From the NCBI RefSeq assembly GCF_026898115.1, contig NZ_CP114036.1, positions 5,946,001 through 6,010,000 on the forward strand: a DNA stretch of 64,000 bases, given 5' to 3'. Source of the stretch: Streptomyces sp. S465 (GTDB lineage: Bacteria > Actinomycetota > Actinomycetes > Streptomycetales > Streptomycetaceae). The position numbers and the translations under genes are program-made. The notes below the pieces were generated by a model. That model was not told the origin of the DNA. It made no database searches and was given only the letters and a program-made list of their open reading frames with translations. Of this stretch, positions 25,294 to 33,727 are shown one piece after another. The stretch's first letter is position 1. Each line of letters opens with the position of its first letter.

Positions 25294-25836
25294 TCACTCG
25301 TCGGTGACCTTGTCCATCAACGCGCCGTACGCCAGTTGCAACGCGTCCGCTCCGGCGAGGGCGGCGAGCGTCCCCATGGCGGTCCGTGTCGCACGCGGCC
25401 AGAGCAACTGGCCGGCGGTCAGGGTGAAGGCCACCCAGACGCTCATGCAGAAGGGGCAGGTCAACAGTTCCCCGATGGTCTCCTTGCCGTCTTCGGACGT
25501 GGCCTCCTCGCGTAGCTCGGCCGGGCCCTGGGGGCCGAGGTACCTGGTGAAGGGAGCACGCAGCGGGCTGGTCACCGAGGCCCTGCTCAGGAGTCTGCTG
25601 AGCCGGAACGTGGCCAAGGCCGTCAGCGCGACGTCCCAGGGTTCGGGCCGCTCGGGCAACTCCCTTCCGCTGCGCCGGATCGCTACGGCCCATGCGGCCG
25701 TATACCCGCCGAATCCCGCCATGGCCGCGAGGTAACCGCCCAGCGGCCGCTCGTGACCGACCGAGTACTCCCGTCCGGTACGGCGGAGAAGCTTGCCCAG
25801 ACGCGGTCCAAAGCGGCTGTCGGCTGCGGTGCCCAT
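25294..25836 (-). CDS. DUF1360 membrane protein
   Basis: A 180-aa protein with hydrophobic segments at about 34-50, 68-85 and 126-165 and the DUF1360 hallmark GELLTCPFCMSVWVAF (CPFC). FRLSRLLSRASVTSPLRAPFTRY before it is also family-typical. In Bacillus related proteins are linked to spores, but no role is established. The ATG at 25836 was chosen over 25839. It stands alone. Confidence 0.8.
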   Translation of the reverse strand: MGTAADSRFGPRLGKLLRRTGREYSVGHERPLGGYLAAMAGFGGYTAAWAVAIRRSGRELPERPEPWDVALTALATFRLSRLLSRASVTSPLRAPFTRYLGPQGPAELREEATSEDGKETIGELLTCPFCMSVWVAFTLTAGQLLWPRATRTAMGTLAALAGADALQLAYGALMDKVTDE

Positions 25837-26236
25837 CACAGGTGCCCTTTTCCTGTCCCGATCCGTGCCTCAATGGTTGGTGGCGCACTCGTCCCGGCCC
25901 TGTCGGCGCAGCGCCGGTTACGCGTCCGGCGGTCCAGCGGTATGGCCCGACGCTCCAACGGGTTGAACCCCCTACGACCCTCCTGGCCGAAGCGGAGACC
26001 GATGCCGTGGCAAGTAGCCCCTCCGGCGCCCCGCAAACCGCTCGGGGGCGGTGCGTTCTGGCGGCGGTCTGCCGGGGCTCTTGACTGGAGCGCCAGGCGG
26101 TGCCAGGACGGGCAGGGAGATGTGCGGCGGCGCGGCAGGCCCGCCGACTGCAGCACCCGGGTGAGCCGACTGGCAACCGGGTGGAGCCCGCCACGGCCGG
26201 TGGGTCAGGGCGTCGGCACCGGGTACCCGTTGAGGC
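25837..26236. other. Intergenic region
   Basis: About 400 bp between divergent genes with no gene, repeat or hairpin that I can support. Confidence 0.4.
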
Positions 26237-26770
26237 ATGATCAAGCGCGCGCTGTGGCAGGGACTGGTCGCCGGCACCGCTGGAGGGGTCGTGATGACTC
26301 TCGGTGAGAAGATCGAGCAGGCCCTCACCAAGCGGCCCGACTCGCATGTGCCCGCACGGACCTTTCAGCGCGTGACCGGCCTGCCCGAACATTCTGGGAA
26401 GCAGCCTGTGCCGGTGAACTGGGCCATGCACGTCGGGCAGGCCGCTGTGCTCGGTGTGCTCCGTTCGGTCATGGCCCACGTCGGGCTGCGCGGCCCAGTG
26501 GCGTCGGCGAAGTTCGCCGTCGTGCGCCTCACCAACGACCAGATCCTCGAAAACGCCACCGGCGTCGGTGCCCCGCCCTCCACCTGGCCTCGCGGAGAAC
26601 TGATCGTGGACGTGCTGCACAAGGCTGTCTACGCGTTCGCCACCGGCGCCATCGCCGACGCCCTCGCCGCACGAGGCGGCCCCGGGCCCGGACAACGCCA
26701 CGCCGCCGTCCGCCCCGGCCGCCACGCCGACGTCGGGCCCCTGCCCCGCGACGACGTCTACGGCCGCTGA
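26237..26770 (+). CDS. Hypothetical protein with N-terminal membrane segment
   Basis: A 177-aa protein. The start (ALWQGLVAGTAGGVVMTLGEKIEQAL) resembles the first helix of DUF1440-type membrane proteins, followed by HVGQAAVLGVLRSVMAHVGLRGP and ELIVDVLHKAVYAFATGAIADAL, two further hydrophobic helices. The C-terminal 25 residues are Pro/Gly/Arg-rich and may be less conserved. Function is unknown. Confidence 0.65.
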   Translation: MIKRALWQGLVAGTAGGVVMTLGEKIEQALTKRPDSHVPARTFQRVTGLPEHSGKQPVPVNWAMHVGQAAVLGVLRSVMAHVGLRGPVASAKFAVVRLTNDQILENATGVGAPPSTWPRGELIVDVLHKAVYAFATGAIADALAARGGPGPGQRHAAVRPGRHADVGPLPRDDVYGR

Positions 26771-26918
26771 CCCGGCCTGTCGAGGGAGCGGCCGACGATC
26801 ACCGCACCATGCCGAGCGGCCTTGTTCGGTTGGTTCACGGACCGGTGCAACTTCTTACTCCTGGGTCAGGCCATGTGGAGCTGGGCCGGGCGGACCGGAT
26901 CGTGCGACGATTCGAGAT

Positions 26919-28952
26919 ATGAACCGCCTGGCCAACTCACAGTCGCCGTACCTGCTTCAGCACGCCTCCAATCCGGTGGACTGGTGGCCGTGGGGGCAGG
27001 CGGCGTTCGACGAGGCGAAACGGCGTAACGTACCCGTTCTGTTGTCGGTTGGTTACTCGGCGTGTCACTGGTGCCATGTCATGGCGCATGAGTCGTTCGA
27101 GGACCAGGCGACCGCCGACTATCTCAACGCCCACTTCGTCTCCGTGAAGGTCGACCGCGAGGAGCGGCCGGACGTCGACGCGGTCTATATGGAGGCGGTG
27201 CAGGCCGCGACCGGCCAGGGCGGCTGGCCCATGACGGTCTTCCTGACCCCCGAGGCCCGGCCCTTCTACTTCGGCACCTATTTCCCGCCCCGGCCCCGGC
27301 CCGGTATGCCGTCCTTCCGGCAGGTGCTGGAGGGAGTGCGGGCCGCCTGGGCGGACCGCCACGACGAGGTGCAGGACGTCGCCGGGCGGATCGTCCAGGA
27401 CCTGGCCCAGCGCACCGGTATCGCCCTGGGCTCCGACGCGCCCCAGCCGCCCGACGCGGAGGGGCTGCACACCGCGCTCATGACCCTGACCCGTGAATTC
27501 GACGCCGTGCGCGGCGGTTTCGGCGGCGCGCCGAAGTTCCCGCCGTCCATGGCGCTGGAGTTCCTGCTGCGCCACCACGCCCGCACCGGCTCCGAGGGCG
27601 CGCTCCAGATGGTGTCGGCCACCTGCGAGGCGATGGCCCGCGGCGGGATCTACGACCAGCTCGGCGGCGGTTTCGCCCGCTATTCCGTCGACGCCACCTG
27701 GACCGTGCCGCACTTCGAGAAGATGCTGTACGACAACGCGCTGCTGTGCCGGGCCTACGCCCATCTGTGGCGGGCCACCGGCTCGGACCTCGCGCGCCGT
27801 GTCGCCCTGGAGACGGCGGACTTCATGGTCCGCGAGCTGCGCACCGCACAGGGCGGCTTCGCCTCCGCGCTGGACGCCGACAGCGACGACGGCACCGGCC
27901 GGCACGTAGAGGGCGCGTACTACGTGTGGACGCCCGAGCAGCTGCGCGAGGTGCTGGGGGAGGCCGACGCGGAGTTCGCCGCCGGGTATTTCGGGGTGAC
28001 CGTGGAGGGCACGTTCGAGCGGGGCGCCTCCGTGCTCCAGCTGCCCGACGGGGAGCGGCTCGCGGACGCTGCCCGGGTCGCCTCCGTACGGGAGCGGCTG
28101 CTGGCCGCCCGGGAGCGGCGGGCCCGCCCCGGCCGCGACGACAAGATCGTCGCCGCGTGGAACGGGCTGGCCGTCGCGGCCCTCGCCGAAACCGGTGCCT
28201 ACTTCGACCGCCCCGACCTCGTGGACGCCGCGACCGAGGCCGCCGAGCTGCTGGTGCGCATCCACATGGACCCGCGCGGGCGGCTGGCCCGCACCTCGCT
28301 CGACGGCACCGCGGGCGGCCACGCGGGGGTGCTCGAGGACTACGGGGACGTGGCCGAGGGCTTCCTCGCCCTGTCCGCCGTCACCGGCGACGGTGCGTGG
28401 GTGGACTTCGCCGGGCTGCTCCTGGACACCGTGCTGAGCCGGTTCACCGCCGAGGACGGCACGCTGTTCGACACCGCCGATGACGCCGAGGCGCTCATCC
28501 GCCGCCCCCAGGACCCCACGGACAACGCCGCGCCGTCCGGCTGGACGGCCGCCGCCGGGGCCCTGCTGTCCTACGCCGCCATCGCCGGCAGCTCCCGCCA
28601 CCGCGAGGCCGCCGAGCGCGCCCTCGTCGTGGTGCGGGCCCTCGGCCCCCGGGTGCCGCGCTTCATCGGCTGGGGCCTGGCGGTGGCCGAGGCCCGGCTC
28701 GACGGACCGCGTGAGGTGGCCGTGGTCGGCCCCGGCGACGATCCGGCGACCCGCGCCCTGCACCGCGCCGCGCTCCTGGCCACCGCCCCCGGGGCGGTCG
28801 TCGCGGTCGGCGAACCCGGCTCCGGCGAGGTCCCGCTGCTCCAGGACCGCCCCCTGCTGGAGGGCCGCCCGGCCGCGTACGTCTGCCGCGGCTTCACCTG
28901 CGACGCGCCCACGGCCGATGTCGAGGCACTGACGGCCAAGCTCGGGGGCTGA
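26919..28952 (+). CDS. DUF255 / YyaL-type thioredoxin-domain protein
   Basis: A 677-aa protein of the spermatogenesis-associated protein 20 / YyaL family. The N-terminal thioredoxin-like domain begins NRLANSQSPYLLQHASNPVDWWPW and has the CHWCHVM active site (Cys 49 and 52). The rest is an (alpha/alpha)6-barrel-like domain (GGIYDQLGGGFARYSVDATWTVPHFEKMLYDNALL; DADSDD...EGAYYVWT). The exact reaction is not established. The ATG at 26919 gives the conserved start. A 10-3-10 hairpin follows the stop. Confidence 0.9.
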   Translation: MNRLANSQSPYLLQHASNPVDWWPWGQAAFDEAKRRNVPVLLSVGYSACHWCHVMAHESFEDQATADYLNAHFVSVKVDREERPDVDAVYMEAVQAATGQGGWPMTVFLTPEARPFYFGTYFPPRPRPGMPSFRQVLEGVRAAWADRHDEVQDVAGRIVQDLAQRTGIALGSDAPQPPDAEGLHTALMTLTREFDAVRGGFGGAPKFPPSMALEFLLRHHARTGSEGALQMVSATCEAMARGGIYDQLGGGFARYSVDATWTVPHFEKMLYDNALLCRAYAHLWRATGSDLARRVALETADFMVRELRTAQGGFASALDADSDDGTGRHVEGAYYVWTPEQLREVLGEADAEFAAGYFGVTVEGTFERGASVLQLPDGERLADAARVASVRERLLAARERRARPGRDDKIVAAWNGLAVAALAETGAYFDRPDLVDAATEAAELLVRIHMDPRGRLARTSLDGTAGGHAGVLEDYGDVAEGFLALSAVTGDGAWVDFAGLLLDTVLSRFTAEDGTLFDTADDAEALIRRPQDPTDNAAPSGWTAAAGALLSYAAIAGSSRHREAAERALVVVRALGPRVPRFIGWGLAVAEARLDGPREVAVVGPGDDPATRALHRAALLATAPGAVVAVGEPGSGEVPLLQDRPLLEGRPAAYVCRGFTCDAPTADVEALTAKLGG

Positions 28953-28977
28953 CAAGGGGCTGACCGGGACCGGGGGA

Positions 28978-29000
28978 GGCGGGCGCCCGGGGCGCCCGCC
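28978..29000. terminator. Hairpin terminator after the DUF255 gene
   Basis: GGCGGGCGCC-CGG-GGCGCCCGCC is a perfect 10-bp stem, 26 nt after the stop codon. Confidence 0.6.
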
Positions 29001-29100
29001 CCCCGGGTCGGGACCCGGGACCGTCCCGGAGTGTCCGGGGCACAGCGCGCGGACGGCCGTGGCGGTGCCCCCGGTGGGCAGCGTCGTGGCGGCCCCGGGC

Positions 29101-29185
29101 GCTCCATGCGGCGAGGGCAGCGGGTCGGGTGCCGCGGCGGGCGCTTCATGCGGTGAGGGCAGCGGGTCGGGTGCTGCGGCGGGCG
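29101..29185. repeat. Tandem duplication, 42-bp unit (2 copies)
   Basis: GCTCCATGCGGCGAGGGCAG at 29101 recurs as GCTTCATGCGGTGAGGGCAG at 29143, and the following GCGGGTCGGGTGC-type sequence matches as well. Confidence 0.65.
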
Positions 29186-29279
29186 CTGGCCCGGGGCCGC
29201 CACCCAGACGGCTCTGGGGCACCCAGGCTTTAGGTGCGGCTCCGGGACGGGATGGCGGTCGCCCGGTGGTTCCGGGTGG

Positions 29280-29495
29280 CCCGGGGGTGGCCTTCGGGCC
29301 AGGCACTGGGTGGACCAGTGCAAGGCCGGAGACAGCGCCGAGCCCTATCCCGAAGTCACGCCCACACCCGGGTCGGCTCCGGGGTCGCCCGGGGGCGGCC
29401 TTCGGGCTAGGCACTGGGTGGACCAGCGGCAGGCCGGGGGCGGCGCCGAGGCCGGCCCCGAAGCCACACCCAAGTCGGCTCCGGGGCAGCCAGAA
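29280..29495. repeat. Tandem duplication, 108-bp unit (2 copies)
   Basis: GGCCTTCGGGCCAGGCACTG near 29289 recurs as GGCCTTCGGGCTAGGCACTG 108 bp later; the whole unit, including GGGTGGACCAG and a CCCGAAG block, is repeated with scattered substitutions. Confidence 0.65.
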
Positions 29496-29588
29496 GTGGC
29501 TTCGGACCAGCGGAAGTGGCCCCGGGTCGGCCCCTGGCCGGTGGCCGGCCCGGGAGATGGCGGGCTCATCCGCTCATCGGGCGGCGGA

Positions 29589-30290
29589 TCAGAGCGGTAC
29601 GCCGCGGGAGAGCAGGTCGAGTGCGCGGTCGATGGCCGCCGCCATGTCGTGGGCGCTCGGTGCGCTCTCCTCGGGGCGGTGGTCCAGGCAGTGGAAAATC
29701 GCTTCCCGCAGGGCGCCGAGGGTGGCTCCCACCGCGACCCGCACCGCGAAGTCGTCCGGGGCCCGGCCGCTGCGCTCGGCCAGCGCCTCGCCCAGCAGCG
29801 TCCCGTTGTCGGCCGGGCCCCCGCTCATCCGAGCGCGCAGCGCCGGGACCTGCCGTACGAGGACCAGCCGCGCCAGCAGCTCCTCGCGTTCCGCTCCCGC
29901 CGAGGGGCCCAGCAGCCCTACGGCGGCGTGGCGCAGGGAGGCGGCCGGGGGTTCGTCCGGCGGGCGCTCGCGGATCGCCTCCGCCATGAGCGCGTCGTAC
30001 TCGTCGGTGAGGACGATGTCCTCCTTGGCGGGGAAGTAGCGGGAGACGGTGCTGGGCGAGACGTCGGCGGCCGCCGCGATCCGGTCCACCGGAGTGGCCT
30101 CGTACCCCTGCTCCGCGAAGAGCCGGAGGGCGGCGCGCCGGATCGCCCGCCGGGTCTTGATCTTCTTCCGTTCGCGCAGTCCGGGCCCCGGCGCGTGCTT
30201 CGGCTTGCGCTCGGCCCTGCGCTCCGGCGCGCGCTCGGGCTTGCGCTCCGGCACGTGCTCGGGCTGGGACGTGGTGGTGGCCTTGGGCAT
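29589..30290 (-). CDS. TetR-family regulator co-transcribed with hemolysin III gene
   Basis: A 233-aa TetR protein. A Pro/Glu/Arg/Lys-rich N-terminal extension (EHVPERKPERAPERRAERKP) precedes the HTH (IRRAALRLFAEQGYEATPVDRIAAAADVSPSTVSRYFPAKEDIV). The C-terminus resembles the MftR-type ligand domain (ELLARLVLVRQVPALRARM). Its ATG overlaps the stop of the hemolysin III gene (ATGA), so it is the second gene of that operon and may feed back on it. Confidence 0.85.
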   Translation of the reverse strand: MPKATTTSQPEHVPERKPERAPERRAERKPKHAPGPGLRERKKIKTRRAIRRAALRLFAEQGYEATPVDRIAAAADVSPSTVSRYFPAKEDIVLTDEYDALMAEAIRERPPDEPPAASLRHAAVGLLGPSAGAEREELLARLVLVRQVPALRARMSGGPADNGTLLGEALAERSGRAPDDFAVRVAVGATLGALREAIFHCLDHRPEESAPSAHDMAAAIDRALDLLSRGVPL

Positions 30291-30991
30291 CAGGCGTGCT
30301 GGTAGGCCACCAAGGAGATGCCGACGTAGTGCACGACGAAGGCGGCCAGCGTGAAGCTGTGGAACACCTCGTGGAAGCCGAACCAGCGGGGTGAGGGGTT
30401 GGGGCGCTTGGTGCCGTAGACCACCGCGCCCACGCTGTAGAGCAGCCCGCCGACGATGATCAGCGTCATCACGGCGATGCCGCCGGTGCGCAGGAAGTCG
30501 GGCAGGAAGAAGATGGCCGCCCAGCCCAACGCGATGTAGCACGGCGTGTACAGCCAGCGCGGGGCGCCGACCCAGAAGACCCGGAAGGCGATTCCGGCGA
30601 GGGCCCCGGCCCATACCAGCCACAGCAGCAGCTGCTTCTTGCCGTGTGGCAGGAGCAGCAGCGTGAAGGGCGTATAGGTGCCCGCGATGATCAGGAAGAT
30701 ATTGGCGTGGTCCAGCCGCCGCAGCACCGCGGTGGCGCGCGGCCCCCAATTGCCGCGGTGGTACAGCGCGCTGGTGCCGAACAGCGCGCATGCGGTGAGG
30801 GTGTAGACGGCGCAGGCCAGCCGCCCGCGCGGACTGTCGGCAAGGGCCGTCAGCACCACACCGGAGACCAGGGCCGCGGGAAACATGGCGGCGTGCAGCC
30901 AGCCGCGCAGCATCGGCTTCAGCGGGAGCGGTGGGGCCGCTTGCGGCCCTGGGGGGTTTTCAACAGCGGCGTCGGGGGCGGCGGCAGTCAT
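30290..30991 (-). CDS. Hemolysin III family membrane protein (TrhA/YqfA)
   Basis: A 233-aa, seven-helix membrane protein of the PAQR/hemolysin III superfamily. Metal-site motifs are present: SALYHRGNW in the early helices, LDHANIFLIIAGTYTPF, and HEVFHSFTLAAFVVHY near the end. Homologues affect membrane energetics/lipid homeostasis; direct hemolysis is not implied. The N-terminus has a 20-residue Pro/Ala-rich cytosolic tail. Confidence 0.9.
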   Translation of the reverse strand: MTAAAPDAAVENPPGPQAAPPLPLKPMLRGWLHAAMFPAALVSGVVLTALADSPRGRLACAVYTLTACALFGTSALYHRGNWGPRATAVLRRLDHANIFLIIAGTYTPFTLLLLPHGKKQLLLWLVWAGALAGIAFRVFWVGAPRWLYTPCYIALGWAAIFFLPDFLRTGGIAVMTLIIVGGLLYSVGAVVYGTKRPNPSPRWFGFHEVFHSFTLAAFVVHYVGISLVAYQHA

Positions 30992-31163
30992 GGCGTCATG
31001 CTACCTACGCCACCGTAAGTCACCGGTCAATACGAGTGGTGATGGTCACCAAGGCGCCCACTGGACAGATGGCCCACACCGTCGGATGATCAAATGAGCG
31101 CGGTCGGCACCGGATGAGCTGAGCATCCGGGTCGCAGCCCCCAAGGGGTAGCTGTCTCCATAA

Positions 31164-31187
31164 ACGGATATGAGTGCACATATCCGT
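31164..31187. promoter_or_regulatory. Palindrome upstream of PEP carboxykinase
   Basis: ACGGATATG-AGTGCA-CATATCCGT has perfect 9-bp arms with a 6-nt centre. It lies 57 bp before the favoured start at 31245 and could be an operator. Confidence 0.5.
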
Positions 31188-31244
31188 CCAAACCCTCAAT
31201 CGATGACGCCGGAGCTTGTGCGGTTCCGGCGGGATGGAGCGATC

Positions 31245-33131
31245 GTGGCGCCCAGCAATGTGGCTTCCTCCCTCACCACCCCGAGCCCCACGAACCACCA
31301 GGAGCTCGTCTCCTGGGTCGGCGAGATCGCCGCCCTCACCCAGCCCGATGAAGTGGTGTGGTGCGATGGCTCGGAGGCGGAGTACGACCGCCTGTGCGCG
31401 GAGCTTGTCGAGAAGGGCACCTTCAAACGCCTTGACCCGATCAAGCGCCCCAACTCGTACTACGCCGCCTCCGATCCGAGCGATGTGGCGCGCGTCGAGG
31501 ACCGCACCTTCATATGCTCCGAGCGGGAGGCGGACGCGGGCCCGACCAACCACTGGAAGGACCCCGGTGAGATGCGCGAGATCTTCTCCGGGGAACAGGG
31601 GCTCTTCCGGGGGGCGATGCGCGGCCGGACCATGTACGTGGTGCCCTTCTGCATGGGCCCGCTCGGTTCGCCGCTGTCCGCGCTCGGCGTGGAGATCACC
31701 GACTCCGCGTACGTCGCCGTGTCGATGCGCACGATGACCCGCATGGGCAGCGCCGTGCTCGAAGAGCTCGGTACGGACGGCGACTTCGTCAAGGCCGTCC
31801 ACACCCTCGGCGCCCCGCTGGAGCCGGGCCAGGCCGACGTGCCCTGGCCGTGCAACTCGACCAAGTACATCTCGCACTTCCCGGAGGCGCGGGAGATCTG
31901 GTCGTACGGCTCCGGCTACGGCGGCAACGCCCTGCTCGGCAAGAAGTGCTACGCCCTGCGCATCGCGTCCGTGATGGCGCGCGACGAGGGCTGGCTCGCC
32001 GAGCACATGCTGATCCTCAAGCTCACCCCGCCGCCCAACAAGGCAGCGGACCAAAGGTCCTCGTTCGAGGGTGGTGGCGGGCGACGGGAGGGCGAAGCCA
32101 AGTACGTGGCCGCGGCGTTCCCGAGCGCCTGTGGCAAGACCAACCTCGCGATGCTGGAGCCGACCATCCCCGGCTGGACGGTCGAGACGATCGGCGACGA
32201 CATCGCGTGGATGCGGTTCGGCGAGGACGGCAGGCTGTACGCGATCAACCCCGAGGCGGGCTTCTTCGGCGTCGCGCCCGGCACCGGTGAGCACACCAAC
32301 GCCAACGCGATGAAGACCCTGTGGGGGAACTCGGTCTTCACCAACGTCGCGCTCACCGACGACGGCGATGTGTGGTGGGAGGGCATGACCGAGGAGCCGC
32401 CCGCCCATCTGACCGACTGGAAGGGCAACGACTGGACCCCGGCGAGCGAGACGCCCGCGGCCCACCCCAACGCCCGCTTCACCGTGCCGGCCGGCCAGTG
32501 CCCGATCATCGCGCCCGAGTGGGAGGACCCCAAGGGCGTGCCGATCTCGGCGATCCTCTTCGGTGGCCGCCGGGCCAGCGCGGTTCCGCTGGTCACCGAG
32601 TCCTTCGACTGGCAGCACGGGGTCTTCCTCGGCGCCAACGTGGCGAGCGAGAAGACCGCCGCGGCCGAGGGCAAGGTCGGCGAGCTGCGCCGCGACCCGT
32701 TCGCCATGCTGCCGTTCTGCGGCTACAACATGGGCGACTACATGGGCCACTGGGTGGAGGTCGGCAAGCAGGCCGACGCCGCCAAGCTGCCGAAGATCTA
32801 CTACGTCAACTGGTTCCGCAAGGACGCCGACGGGCGGTTCGTGTGGCCGGGCTTCGGCGAGAACAGCCGGGTGCTGAAGTGGATCGTCGACCGCCTGGAC
32901 GGCAAGGCCGACGGCGTGGAGACCCCGATCGGGGTGCTGCCGACGCGCGAGGCGCTGGACACCGACGGTCTGGACCTCGACGACGCCTCGCTCGACCTGC
33001 TGCTCACGGTCGACAAGGACGTCTGGCGCGAGGAGGCCGGGCTGGTCCCCGACCACCTGGGCACCTTCGGTGAGCACACGCCCAAGGAGATGTGGGACGA
33101 GTACCACGCGCTGGTGGAGCGCCTGGGCTGA
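31245..33131 (+). CDS. pckG: Phosphoenolpyruvate carboxykinase (GTP)
   Basis: A 628-aa enzyme that converts oxaloacetate and GTP to phosphoenolpyruvate, GDP and CO2, the entry to gluconeogenesis. The kinase 1a P-loop FPSACGKTN (about residues 292-300), METRTM-like VSMRTMTRMG, and the GEHTNANAMKTLWGNS and ILFGGRR segments are all present. Between LKLTPPP and KYVAAAF there is an unusual Arg/Gly-rich insertion of about 20 residues. I favour GTG 31245 (GGATGGAGC upstream, conserved start context); ATG 31170 lies inside a palindrome. Confidence 0.93.
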   Translation: MAPSNVASSLTTPSPTNHQELVSWVGEIAALTQPDEVVWCDGSEAEYDRLCAELVEKGTFKRLDPIKRPNSYYAASDPSDVARVEDRTFICSEREADAGPTNHWKDPGEMREIFSGEQGLFRGAMRGRTMYVVPFCMGPLGSPLSALGVEITDSAYVAVSMRTMTRMGSAVLEELGTDGDFVKAVHTLGAPLEPGQADVPWPCNSTKYISHFPEAREIWSYGSGYGGNALLGKKCYALRIASVMARDEGWLAEHMLILKLTPPPNKAADQRSSFEGGGGRREGEAKYVAAAFPSACGKTNLAMLEPTIPGWTVETIGDDIAWMRFGEDGRLYAINPEAGFFGVAPGTGEHTNANAMKTLWGNSVFTNVALTDDGDVWWEGMTEEPPAHLTDWKGNDWTPASETPAAHPNARFTVPAGQCPIIAPEWEDPKGVPISAILFGGRRASAVPLVTESFDWQHGVFLGANVASEKTAAAEGKVGELRRDPFAMLPFCGYNMGDYMGHWVEVGKQADAAKLPKIYYVNWFRKDADGRFVWPGFGENSRVLKWIVDRLDGKADGVETPIGVLPTREALDTDGLDLDDASLDLLLTVDKDVWREEAGLVPDHLGTFGEHTPKEMWDEYHALVERLG

Positions 33132-33151
33132 GCCGGAACGGCCCGTGCCGT

Positions 33152-33187
33152 GGTCCGGGGCCCGCGCTCAGGCGCGGGCCCCGGACC
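33152..33187. terminator. Terminator after pckG
   Basis: Perfect 16-nt arms (GGTCCGGGGCCCGCGC and complement) around a TCAG loop, 20 nt after the pckG stop and facing the convergent gene at 33234. Confidence 0.8.
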
Positions 33188-33233
33188 TGTGCGGGTCTGT
33201 TCGGACGCTCGGACGCGGGCCCCGGAGACCCGC

Positions 33234-33644
33234 TCAGGCCGCGAGTCCCAGTGCCGTCGCATGCGCCGCCAGGCGCTCGGCGGCCAGGTCGGCGCCCGCC
33301 GCGTCCTCCCGTGACGTGGCCACGACCAGCGCCCAGCCAGCCAGGGTGTGGGCGCGCTGGTGGAGGGCGGCGATCCGGGTCGGATCGGCGCTGGTCACCG
33401 AGGGGGCGGCCCGGAACGGGGCGTGGCCGTCGCGGAGCCGTGCGACCTGGTCGGTGAGCCGCTGCGCGGCGTCGTCGAGACCGGAGTCCGGAGCGAGGGC
33501 GCGCAGCTCATCGGTCACGGTCAGCAGCGCGGTCAGATGTCCGGCGAGCCGGATCTGCAGCTCTTCCTCGCGGGAGCGGTGCGGAAGGTCGGGCTCGGGC
33601 GCGGCCATGGTGTGGACCGACTTCGTGCGGATCGGCTCGTACAT
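33234..33644 (-). CDS. Conserved hypothetical protein
   Basis: A 136-aa all-helical protein (LQIRLAGHLTALLTVTDELRALAP; DAAQRLTDQVARLRDGHAPF; RIAALHQRAHTLAGWALVVA). No signal peptide, membrane helix or catalytic motif is visible. I chose ATG 33644 because GGAGGCC lies upstream of it. It is convergent with pckG. Function is unknown. Confidence 0.65.
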   Translation of the reverse strand: MYEPIRTKSVHTMAAPEPDLPHRSREEELQIRLAGHLTALLTVTDELRALAPDSGLDDAAQRLTDQVARLRDGHAPFRAAPSVTSADPTRIAALHQRAHTLAGWALVVATSREDAAGADLAAERLAAHATALGLAA

Positions 33645-33727
33645 GGATGGCCTCCAAAGCATTCTCAGGAGACCATCCTAACTTAGACGCTGTCTAAAGT
33701 TGAGCTGTAGCTAAAAGACTAGGAAGA

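Larger units (their letters stand above)
28953..29588. other. Repeat-filled intergenic region
   Basis: About 635 bp without a gene that I can support. Besides the terminator it is mostly two tandem duplications, at 29101-29185 and 29280-29495. Confidence 0.45.

Noticed and set aside
26937..29414. 825-codon antisense frame over the DUF255 gene
   Set aside because: Composition artefact opposite a well-supported gene; no start context.
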